The notes under the pieces are model-generated. The model was given only the letters and a program-made list of their open reading frames with translations, had not been told where the DNA came from and searched no databases. Position numbers and translations under genes: made by a program. This document shows positions 54,901 through 61,687 of a DNA stretch of 64,000 bases, piece after piece. The stretch's first letter is position 1. Every line of letters starts with the position of its first letter. The DNA comes from Caryophanales bacterium UBA4691 (GTDB lineage Bacteria; Bacillota_I; Bacilli_A; RFN20; CAG-826). Location of the stretch: contig DHKP01000028.1 in NCBI GenBank assembly GCA_002404865.1, positions 1 to 64,000 of the forward strand, read 5' to 3'.

Positions 54901-55000
54901 AATGGCCATGGTTAATGGCGAATGCTATTTCATGGTCAGCCGTTGGGATGTTAAGAGCCAAATCGCAAAAGTTACTTTCGACACATCTATTCTTGGCTAA
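51911..55000 (+). CDS. Large membrane-anchored surface protein with Ig-like and propeller-like regions
   Basis: 1029 residues. One N-terminal membrane helix (about 13-33), an extended charged stretch, two or more beta-sandwich regions with EGDRFNRDGLAADI that resemble bacterial Ig-like domains (about 160-300), and a C-terminal half of repeated blades (TYFYSCKPGSSNVSIIKYDL, SDDGVRRVNA, FSVYDWSGNLIK) that looks like a beta propeller. It begins 2 bases after the GH3 gene with GGAG, so they share a promoter. A carbohydrate-binding or sugar-sensing partner of GH3 is plausible; no catalytic motif found. Confidence 0.7.
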   Translation: MKEKNKKLSLIKGLSIGALSVALLATVGTVFSVSYSSWQSYYETMVKEKEQYEKEHAPEVTTMKGISVKIKDGVGFYKNGKAKAIKSNFVVEGLYTIGNEVNQRDYTEELSDYTIEAPEDFTEKGGDVVFHYLKQEAEVDENGNEKKDEEGNVILKTVYDFTETITIDLVDVKPALVSITHNPYIVAYAEGDRFNRDGLAADIINNDGSTYAENVSLSLLSFPTNRLTLETTSVKVGFKFGESDEDVAYGEIPVKVMPKDEFTNGELESFTIEGDNVLEAGSSLNSYKPLVYGTYSSGNRILLSESQYKLSGLTGDAEFGKNYFITIASTENPNIISRVSLKTMKNLSTSEATVSGATKYEGYVKDFDNNDYIEFAYNSEKEEVVKFILDMSNGFFEFANNKFVTKGIDFSDFAYISINGNIKDTSFTFLGGGAFDYLSDAYANYQKVELGAYRIKKGENKIRVTFKESNTGKTSAFGEYVAGAISKLTITPNSSSQEHSIFGEYFNENANPTLSISQNTTWNNDLAWVYASTSDGEYTYFYSCKPGSSNVSIIKYDLNSNRVVASSAFFTLLNEDHTPLFIKDGYIYTTNNDGMFLRLPISFIGFGTAKFEVLPKLAFENVADNKKIKSAYFNQSTRQYALLLDSGLSYFDANGKHLYGAKSFKNGVKVTGDDSYLYVFTNKSNGAISPSIQIYNWAGEPIKTINPTNTIETMGIEKEKKGSTNVQSIVAMNGNLYFTMVRWSGGNNSSVYKITAAGESGASESVERLGLYEYISSCTQKDVSPKFNSSLFSDKVVQSQMDMYAHGICSDEENLYITTNVVSGDTVVKKFSLATGEYLGKTASFKRKEIWANSDYLMYKDGYVYVFSDDGVRRVNASDITVDNAPSFETNALTIEGIDGAKAGAYNATVNKMAIMANGKLNIIGGKSLKVEKSVSASSGLGMASDANYIYVFFEEKAVGVTAKFSVYDWSGNLIKANQEIKGISSEVITASNNVQGMAMVNGECYFMVSRWDVKSQIAKVTFDTSILG

Positions 55001-55012
55001 TAAGCCATAAAC

Positions 55013-55053
55013 AAAAGGTTGCTAATGACATTTTGCTTCTTAGCAACCTTTTT
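55013..55053 (+). terminator. Terminator of the GH3 operon
   Basis: AAAGGTTGCTAA pairs with TTAGCAACCTTT, followed by TTCTGG; T-run present in the stem end. Confidence 0.8.
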
Positions 55054-55199
55054 CTGGCTCTGTGAAATCTAATGGGGATGGTGTGAATGAGACTTGCCAA
55101 ATCTAAAGTAATCATTGGGGACGGTTATTTCTAATAATCCCAATAAATGCTACAAAGCTTTTACCAGTGTTTTTAGCGATTTTGTTTAAGCAATAGCTA

Positions 55200-55403
55200 C
55201 TATATCTTTGCTTTATATCCAACGTCTTCAATTGCTTTGATGAGCTTTTCGTTTGGAATGCCTTTGCTTAAATCAACAATCGCTTGTTTGTCTTTTAGCG
55301 ATACGCTTGCGTTAACGACCCCATCAACGCTTTCTAATGCACTTTTTACGTGACTCACGCAGTGCTCGCACATCATTCCTTCAATAGTGATTTCAACTTT
55401 CAT
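55200..55403 (-). CDS. Possible internal start: free CopZ-like copper chaperone
   Basis: Inside copA, ATG 55403 (MKVEITIEGMMCEHC) lies 9 bases after AAGGAG (55413-55418). It would give a 67-residue stand-alone chaperone from the same message. Read as either an internal start or the relic of a copZ gene fused to copA by loss of a stop. Confidence 0.5.
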   Translation of the reverse strand: MKVEITIEGMMCEHCVSHVKSALESVDGVVNASVSLKDKQAIVDLSKGIPNEKLIKAIEDVGYKAKI

Positions 55404-57788
55404 GTTTTTATTCTCCTTATCAATGCTATTCATTATTATTGGGCATGCCTCATTCGTTAAAAACGAGGGCAATGGCTTTGGATTTTTCTTGCGGTCTCTA
55501 TCTTTATATGGATTAAACAAATTTAATCGCAAGGCATTTAAAACAACCGTGACGCTAGATAAGCTCATCGCGGCAGCGCCCATCCAAGGACGTAACTTCG
55601 CTAAGCCAAACGCTGAGAATACGCCTGCGGCGATAGGGATCATAATTAAGTTATAAATAAACGCCCAGAAAAGATTCTCTTTTATATTATGGTACGTGGC
55701 TTTTGAAATCCGAATTGCCGCAACGGCGTCCATTAAGCTGGATTTCATTAAGACGATATCGCTAGAATCGATAGCAATGTCGCTTCCTGCTCCGATGGCG
55801 ATACCAACATCCGCCTCTGTTAAAGAAACCGCATCGTTAATGCCGTCTCCTATCATCGCGACTTTGCCGTTTTCTTTAAGGCGCTTTATTACGTTTTGCT
55901 TATCTATTGGTAAACAAGAAGCGATAACGCCTTTAATGCCGACTTCCATAGCGATGGAACGCGCGGTTATTTCGTTATCCCCTGTTAGCATAACCGGAGT
56001 AATTCCCATTTCCATAAATTCTTTGATGGCAATTTTGGAATCTTCTTTGATGACGTCGCTGACGGCAATCACACCAAGGAAATGCTTGTTTTTTGCAAAT
56101 AATAGAGGGGTTTTTCCTTCTAGCGACAAATTATCAATCATTGCTTGCTCTTTTACGCCGATAATTCCTTTTTCCTTAAAAAAGAGCGGAGATCCAGCAA
56201 GATATTCATCATTTCCGATAGAAGCGAGTAATCCGCTTCCAGGTAAGTTTTGAAAGGCATTCGTTTTTAATAAAGCGATGTTTCTTTCTTTCGCTTCTTC
56301 CTTGACGGCGATAGCGAGAGGATGAGAAGAATTCGCTTCAATGGAGGCGGCGATTTGCAAGAGATCGAACTCGATAACTTGACTAGGAATGATATTGGTT
56401 ACTTTTGGTTTCCCTTGCGTGATGGTCCCTGTTTTATCCAAAACGACGAAATCGATTTTACCCGCTTCTTCTAGAGCCCGTGCGTTTTTGAATAAGATCC
56501 CTTTTCTTGCCGCTAAGCCGTTTCCAACCATAATTGCGACTGGTGTAGCAAGCCCTAAAGCACATGGGCAAGAGATAACAAGGATTGAAATCGCTCTTTC
56601 TAGGGAATAAGAAAGAAGCGTTACCTCATCCAATGAGCTTACGAAATTTTGCCCAAAAATCATCCAGAAAATGAAAGTGATCAAAGAGACTAACAAAACG
56701 ATTGGGACGAATATTCCTGCAATTTTGTCAGTAATCTCGGATATCTTTGTTTTTGTGCCGCTAGAAGCTTCTACCATCTTAATGATTTGGCTTAATGTTG
56801 TCTCTTCTCCTACGCGCGTTGCTTCGCAGATGAGTGCTCCGTTTTGGTTGATGGTCGCGGTACTTACTTTATCGCCTATTTTTTTATCTACTGGCAAAGA
56901 TTCCCCTGTTAGAGGCGATTCGTCAACTGCGCTTTCGCCCTTTTTGATCGTTCCGTCTACTGGAATGCTTTCCCCAGGTTTCACTAAGAAAAGGTCGCCA
57001 ACTTTTAAAGAACTTGCTAAAACAGTTTTTTCTTCATCATCGATCAATAGATGCGCTTCTTTTGGCGCTAAATCGAGCAGGCCTTTTAAGGCGCTTGTGG
57101 TTTTGCCTTTGCTATAGGATTCAAGCGTTTTTCCAATCGTAATTAAGGCTGGAACCATACCGCTTGTTTCAAAAGAGAGGTTCATCGCATCCCTCATTAA
57201 AGAATTCATATTCATGCTTAGGGCATCTCTACCCATCAAGTAGAGCATCGCAACGCTATAAATCCAAGCGATCCCTGAGCCTAGCATCACAAGCGTATCC
57301 ATATTTGGAGAACGACGGTATAGCGCTTTTGATCCAGATAAGAAGAATTCATGATTAATGAGCATAATCGCTAAAGACAAAAGCATCTCGGTTAAGCCTA
57401 GATAGATTGGATTGTCATTAAAAACGCCTAATGGCCAGCTTAACATATATCCCGTCCCTAAATAAAATAGAGGAACGAGTAAAATGAATGAGGCGATTAG
57501 TCGTTTTGCTAGCAGCGGCGTTTCTTTATCGAGAAAGCGATCATCTTCGATTGATGTTTTTTCCTCTTTCCTATTTGCTAGGGTAGCCTTATACCCGGCT
57601 TTTTGAATCGCTTCGATGATTAAAGAAGGGGTAGCAGGGCCTTTGTAGCTAACTAACATTGAGTTCATAAGAAGATTCACGGAGACGTCAGTGACGCCTT
57701 TTACGCTTTTGGCGGCCCTTTCTACTGCGTTAGCGCAACTAGCGCAGCTCATTCCGCTAATATCGTATTTCTCGTTTTCCATAATCAT
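55200..57788 (-). CDS. copA: Copper-transporting P-type ATPase with C-terminal CopZ-like domain
   Basis: 862 residues. An N-terminal metal-binding domain (GMSCASC), membrane helices, the ion-path motif SCPCALGLATP, DKTGTITQGKP phosphorylation site, and MIGDGINDAVSL. The last 67 residues are a second metal-binding domain (GMMCEHC) of CopZ type, after a hydrophilic linker. Overlaps csoR by 4 bases. Exports Cu(I). Confidence 0.93.
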   Translation of the reverse strand: MIMENEKYDISGMSCASCANAVERAAKSVKGVTDVSVNLLMNSMLVSYKGPATPSLIIEAIQKAGYKATLANRKEEKTSIEDDRFLDKETPLLAKRLIASFILLVPLFYLGTGYMLSWPLGVFNDNPIYLGLTEMLLSLAIMLINHEFFLSGSKALYRRSPNMDTLVMLGSGIAWIYSVAMLYLMGRDALSMNMNSLMRDAMNLSFETSGMVPALITIGKTLESYSKGKTTSALKGLLDLAPKEAHLLIDDEEKTVLASSLKVGDLFLVKPGESIPVDGTIKKGESAVDESPLTGESLPVDKKIGDKVSTATINQNGALICEATRVGEETTLSQIIKMVEASSGTKTKISEITDKIAGIFVPIVLLVSLITFIFWMIFGQNFVSSLDEVTLLSYSLERAISILVISCPCALGLATPVAIMVGNGLAARKGILFKNARALEEAGKIDFVVLDKTGTITQGKPKVTNIIPSQVIEFDLLQIAASIEANSSHPLAIAVKEEAKERNIALLKTNAFQNLPGSGLLASIGNDEYLAGSPLFFKEKGIIGVKEQAMIDNLSLEGKTPLLFAKNKHFLGVIAVSDVIKEDSKIAIKEFMEMGITPVMLTGDNEITARSIAMEVGIKGVIASCLPIDKQNVIKRLKENGKVAMIGDGINDAVSLTEADVGIAIGAGSDIAIDSSDIVLMKSSLMDAVAAIRISKATYHNIKENLFWAFIYNLIMIPIAAGVFSAFGLAKLRPWMGAAAMSLSSVTVVLNALRLNLFNPYKDRDRKKNPKPLPSFLTNEACPIIMNSIDKENKNMKVEITIEGMMCEHCVSHVKSALESVDGVVNASVSLKDKQAIVDLSKGIPNEKLIKAIEDVGYKAKI

Positions 57789-58081
57789 TGTAGCCTCTTA
57801 ATGATTTCAAACACTTCGTCAATCGCCTCGTCTTTGCCTTCGAGGACGCTTTCTTTTACACATGTGTTCATATGCGTTTTCAAAATGAGATATCCAACCG
57901 ACTTAAGCGCTTTTTCAATCGCGGCGATTTGGTTTAAGATATCTCCGCAATAACGGTTCTCATCGAGCATTTTCCCGATTCCCTTCATTTGCCCAACGAG
58001 GCGATTAACCCTTGTTTTTAATGCTTTAAGTTCACTAGGATCCCGTTCCCTAATGCGACTATGTTGGTGACAGCACTCCAT
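57785..58081 (-). CDS. csoR: Copper-sensing repressor CsoR
   Basis: 98 residues. The copper ligands Cys45, His70 and Cys74 fall at exactly the positions of characterised CsoR proteins (RYCGDIL; KTHMNTC). It represses the csoR-copA operon through the palindrome upstream. An extra Cys/His-rich N-terminus (MECCHQH) may add a metal site. Confidence 0.92.
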   Translation of the reverse strand: MECCHQHSRIRERDPSELKALKTRVNRLVGQMKGIGKMLDENRYCGDILNQIAAIEKALKSVGYLILKTHMNTCVKESVLEGKDEAIDEVFEIIKRLQ

Positions 58082-58105
58082 AAAATTATCTCCCTTTCAG
58101 GCAAT

Positions 58106-58134
58106 AAAATATACCCTATGGGGGTATATATCAA
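58106..58134 (-). promoter_or_regulatory. csoR-copA promoter with CsoR operator as its spacer
   Basis: Minus strand: TTGATA, 17-base spacer, TATTTT. The spacer is the G/C-rich palindrome TATACCC-ccat-aGGGTATA typical of CsoR sites, so binding would block RNA polymerase directly. Confidence 0.75.
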
Positions 58135-58166
58135 GCAAGATGCTTTATTCATCATTTCCCAATGAG

Positions 58167-58172
58167 TAAAAT
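58167..58172 (+). promoter_or_regulatory. -10 box of the phosphatase gene (leaderless)
   Basis: TAAAAT ends 7 bases before ATG 58180; no Shine-Dalgarno. Confidence 0.45.
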
Positions 58173-58179
58173 AGGTGCC

Positions 58180-59007
58180 ATGAAAAGCGAAAAGATTAAT
58201 TTTGATGGGCTCATGAATTGTCGTGATTTAGGGGGATTCACTGGCCTAAATAATAAGAAAACGGTTTATAAGAAAGTCTATCGGAGCGACTCCCTCGACC
58301 GTCTTACAAAGAAGGACGTTGATATTCTCTCTAAGGAGCTTCATGTTCGTTACGATATCGATTTAAGAGCCCCTTTAGAAAGCGTTATTTTTCCTGATAC
58401 GAAGATTCCGGGCGCCGAATATTTGTCTCTTCCTACCCAAGGGCGAGATTTTATCGTGAATAATGAAAATCATAAACCCTACGATTTAGGCGATATTAAC
58501 TTGAATCGGAACGTTAATTTTTTGTTCCATTGGGACAAAAATGGATCGAGTTTAGAAGCCATGAAAAGGAATTATCGAGCAAGAATCATTGATGAAGAAG
58601 CAAAACGCAGTTACGCAAAATTCTTCTCTTTGCTTGCGAATTTAGAAGATGGGGCGGTACTTTTCCATTGCCATGATGGGAAAGATAGAACTGGGGTTGT
58701 GACGATGCTTTATTTAGGGATACTTGGAGTATCTAGCGAAGATATCTTAGAGGATTATCTAGCCACGAATATTTACGTAAAAAAGAAAATTGAGGCAAGG
58801 AAAAAGTATTTCGATGAAGCCATACACTTATCGAAGAGCGATCCGATGTATGAATCTTTACTGCTTCTTACGGGTGTCCATAAAAGCTGGCTACTTGAAG
58901 CGATGGATGAAGTGAATAAGCTTGGTGGTTATGAAGAATACCTTCTTCATGAGGCGAATGTGAGTAAAGAAACGATCGAGCGTGTCCGCAATAAATATCT
59001 CCAATAA
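58180..59007 (+). CDS. Tyrosine-protein phosphatase-like protein
   Basis: 275 residues. The P-loop HCHDGKDRTGVV is a Cys-x5-Arg phosphatase site of the DSP/PTP-LMW-unlike YwqE-unlike group (Y_phosphatase3 style), with NCRDLGG near the start and DIDLRAPLE ahead of it. ATG 58180 fits the leaderless promoter; ATG 58162 lies upstream of it. Substrates could be protein phosphotyrosine or phosphoinositides. Confidence 0.83.
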   Translation: MKSEKINFDGLMNCRDLGGFTGLNNKKTVYKKVYRSDSLDRLTKKDVDILSKELHVRYDIDLRAPLESVIFPDTKIPGAEYLSLPTQGRDFIVNNENHKPYDLGDINLNRNVNFLFHWDKNGSSLEAMKRNYRARIIDEEAKRSYAKFFSLLANLEDGAVLFHCHDGKDRTGVVTMLYLGILGVSSEDILEDYLATNIYVKKKIEARKKYFDEAIHLSKSDPMYESLLLLTGVHKSWLLEAMDEVNKLGGYEEYLLHEANVSKETIERVRNKYLQ

Positions 59008-59035
59008 TCGTTCCTAAATTATTTTGGTTTGGTTA

Positions 59036-59070
59036 AAAAACTGCCCATATTTCTACGAGCAGTTTTTGTA
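59036..59070 (-). terminator. Terminator between the phosphatase and fba (bidirectional)
   Basis: AAACTGC pairs with GCAGTTT, flanked by A- and T-runs on both strands. Confidence 0.75.
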
Positions 59071-59086
59071 TTTGAGAATTAATTGA

Positions 59087-59965
59087 TTAAGCCTTATCGA
59101 CGCTTCCGAAGAGTTTCATCTTCTCTTCGACTTTCGCGCAGATGGCATTGAATCCTGGCTTTAAGATCTTGCGAGGATCGTATCCTTTTTCAAGGTTATC
59201 GGCAGTTGGATTTGCCTTTCCGCTTGCGCAATAATCGATTGTCGCTTGGGCGAAAACGAGTTGGCAATCGGTATTGACGTTGATTTTGCTCACGCCGTTT
59301 TTGATGGCGTGGACGATTTGATCATCAGGGATTCCGGTTCCGCCATGTAAGACAAGAGGAATACCGCCGGTGGCCTTGTTGATTTCTTCAAGCGCATCGA
59401 AATGGAGACCTTTCCAGTCTTCTGGATAGATACCATGGATATTTCCGATGCCAGCGGCTAAGAAATCGATCCCAAGATCAACGATTTTTTTGCATTCTTT
59501 TGGATCAGCGACTTCTCCATCCGCGGTGACGCCATCTTCGGTTCCGCCGATTGCGCCGACTTCCGCTTCAATGGATAAACCTTTATCGTGAGCTAACGCG
59601 ACGAGCTCAGTGGTCTTTTTGATATTTTCTTCGAACGGGAGAGAAGAACCATCGAACATAATGGAAGTGAATCCGGCATCAATGCACTCTTTTGCGGCTT
59701 CATAGGTGCCGTGGTCAAGGTGAAGAACGACTGGGACGGTGATGCCAAGGCTTTCGTCCATGGCTCTTACCATCGCGGCAACGGTTTTAAAACCTGCCAT
59801 ATATTTACCAGCCCCACAGCTAACGCCTAGAATCACTGGCGAATTGAGCTTTTGGGCGGTGAGAAGGACGGCTTTCGTCCATTCAAGGTTGTTGATGTTG
59901 AATTGCCCAACGGCGTAGTGTCCGTCGCGAGCGAGTTTCAACATTCTTGTAGCATTTACTAACAT
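59087..59965 (-). CDS. fba: Fructose-bisphosphate aldolase, class II
   Basis: 292 residues. Zinc-ligand region LHLDHGTYE, catalytic EAEVGAIGGTEDG loop, and phosphate-binding HGGTGIPDDQI and NVNTD motifs. GGAGG precedes the ATG. Splits fructose-1,6-bisphosphate in glycolysis. Confidence 0.95.
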   Translation of the reverse strand: MLVNATRMLKLARDGHYAVGQFNINNLEWTKAVLLTAQKLNSPVILGVSCGAGKYMAGFKTVAAMVRAMDESLGITVPVVLHLDHGTYEAAKECIDAGFTSIMFDGSSLPFEENIKKTTELVALAHDKGLSIEAEVGAIGGTEDGVTADGEVADPKECKKIVDLGIDFLAAGIGNIHGIYPEDWKGLHFDALEEINKATGGIPLVLHGGTGIPDDQIVHAIKNGVSKINVNTDCQLVFAQATIDYCASGKANPTADNLEKGYDPRKILKPGFNAICAKVEEKMKLFGSVDKA

Positions 59966-60016
59966 GATTGAGAACCTCCAAGTTCCAAAGAATATTATTC
60001 CTTTCTCTCACTTTCT

Positions 60017-60045
60017 TTGCAACTCTATCGACTTACTTCTAAAAT
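60017..60045 (+). promoter_or_regulatory. nrdG promoter (leaderless)
   Basis: TTGCAA, 17-base spacer, TAAAAT, then 7 bases to ATG 60053. Confidence 0.6.
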
Positions 60046-60052
60046 AAATCGT

Positions 60053-60748
60053 ATGGATTTTAGTGGTTGGGAAAAACTTTCTCTTGTCGATTACGATGAC
60101 CGTATCGCGACAACTCTATTTGTAGCGGGCTGCAATTTGCGTTGCCCGTTTTGTCATAATAGCGAGCTTGTATTGCATCCAAAGAATAATCCTACGATTT
60201 CTTGGGAAGAGATAATGGAATATCTTGAGCGGAGAAAAGGCGTGCTAGATGCAGTAGTTATCACAGGCGGAGAGCCGACACTGATGAATGACCTCATCGA
60301 GAAGATGCAAGATATTAAAAAACTCGGCTATTTAATTAAATTGGATACCAATGGCACAAATCCAGATTTATTGATGGATTTATCTAATCTAGGGTTAGTG
60401 GACTATATTGCCATGGATATTAAGAATTCTTTGCCAAAATATGGCGTTACCTCTGGGAAGCCATTGCTTGACACTTCTAAGATAGAAGAATCGATTCGCT
60501 TTTTGCTTAATGGCGTGATCGATTATGAATTCCGAACCACAATCATTGATGAATTCCATACTAGTTTAGATATGGAACGAATCGGGCAATTGATTGAAGG
60601 GGCAAAACGTTATTACCTTCAACGCTATATCGATAATGAGTATTGCATTGAGCATGGCTATCATGAAGTTTCAAAAGAAAAGGCTCTTGTTTTCAAAGCA
60701 ATCGTAAGCAAATACGTTAAACAAGTATCTTTGCGCGGCTATGAATAA
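60053..60748 (+). CDS. nrdG: Anaerobic ribonucleotide reductase activating protein
   Basis: 231 residues, radical SAM family: the CNLRCPFC cluster site, GGEPTL SAM-binding motif and DTNGTNPDLL. Generates the glycyl radical on NrdD. The frame from TTG 60017 would include the promoter, so I take ATG 60053. Confidence 0.9.
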   Translation: MDFSGWEKLSLVDYDDRIATTLFVAGCNLRCPFCHNSELVLHPKNNPTISWEEIMEYLERRKGVLDAVVITGGEPTLMNDLIEKMQDIKKLGYLIKLDTNGTNPDLLMDLSNLGLVDYIAMDIKNSLPKYGVTSGKPLLDTSKIEESIRFLLNGVIDYEFRTTIIDEFHTSLDMERIGQLIEGAKRYYLQRYIDNEYCIEHGYHEVSKEKALVFKAIVSKYVKQVSLRGYE

Positions 60749-60751
60749 AAA

Positions 60752-60778
60752 ATAACGCTAGCTGACCTAGCGTTATTT
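60752..60778. terminator. Convergent terminator of nrdG and trxB
   Basis: AATAACGCTAG pairs with CTAGCGTTATT, loop CTGAC. Confidence 0.8.
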
Positions 60779-61687
60779 GATGGAATATAAGTATTTATTT
60801 GCGCTTAAGCTCGCAATCGCGCCATCTCCGCATGCGGTAGTGAGTTGACGCACTTTTTTATCGGTGCAATCGCCAGCGGCAAATAGCCCTTTCGTCTTTG
60901 TGCTCTTGTCTTCATCCACTTTGATGAAACCGTGATTCAATTCGACTAAATTTGAGAATCTAACGTTATCAGGAACTTGCCCAATCGCAACAAACGCGGC
61001 TTTTGCTGGGATTTCTATCATTTCTTTGCTTATCGTATTTTCATAGCGGACTGCCGTTAAGGAAGTCCCATCCCCGATAAATTCTTTTGAATTCATATTG
61101 TGATAAACGGTTACGTTCTTTAAAGAAAGAAGCGCACTAACGAGAACTTCATCCGCGAAAAAGCGATCGAATAAAGTAACGATATTGACATGGGAACAAA
61201 TGCTAGCGAGCATCAAGGCGTATTGGAGAGCGCTATTGGCGTCCCCGATGACGGTTACGTCTTGATTGCTATAGAAGGCCCCGTCGCATACGGCGCAATA
61301 GGAAATTCCGTGCCCTAAATATTTGTCTTCGCCCTCGATATTCAAATGACGATGTTTGACGCCTGTTGCGATAATGACGGCCTTTGCCTTGTATTCGGCA
61401 TATTGGCCTTTAATGATAAAGGTATCGCCTTCTTTTTGAATGGATAACGCTTCATCGAGTTCGAAAGCCCCGCCTAAAGCGCTATATTGCTCAAACATAT
61501 TATTTGAGAGTTCTAGCCCGCTGATGGATGCAATGCTTGGGAAATTCTCAACGCGAGGAGAATCTGCGATTTGGCCTCCAATCGCTTCTTTTTCGAGCAA
61601 GGTAACGCTTCTGCCTGCTCTAAGAGCATAAAGACCTGCCGTTAAAGCAGCAGGTCCTCCACCGATGATAATGATATCAGGCGACAT
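60773..61687 (-). CDS. trxB: Thioredoxin reductase-like flavoprotein
   Basis: 304 residues. FAD motif IIGGGPAALTAGLYA, the redox CAVC pair (ISYCAVCDGAF), NAD motif VIGDANSALQYALML, and FAAGDCTDKKVRQ. ATG 61687 is chosen because it fits homologues and lies just inside the nrdD end (11-base overlap); the ORF extension to 61747 lies fully inside nrdD. Its position after nrdD with a C-terminal glutaredoxin-like domain suggests it recycles that domain. Confidence 0.9.
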   Translation of the reverse strand: MSPDIIIIGGGPAALTAGLYALRAGRSVTLLEKEAIGGQIADSPRVENFPSIASISGLELSNNMFEQYSALGGAFELDEALSIQKEGDTFIIKGQYAEYKAKAVIIATGVKHRHLNIEGEDKYLGHGISYCAVCDGAFYSNQDVTVIGDANSALQYALMLASICSHVNIVTLFDRFFADEVLVSALLSLKNVTVYHNMNSKEFIGDGTSLTAVRYENTISKEMIEIPAKAAFVAIGQVPDNVRFSNLVELNHGFIKVDEDKSTKTKGLFAAGDCTDKKVRQLTTACGDGAIASLSANKYLYSIK

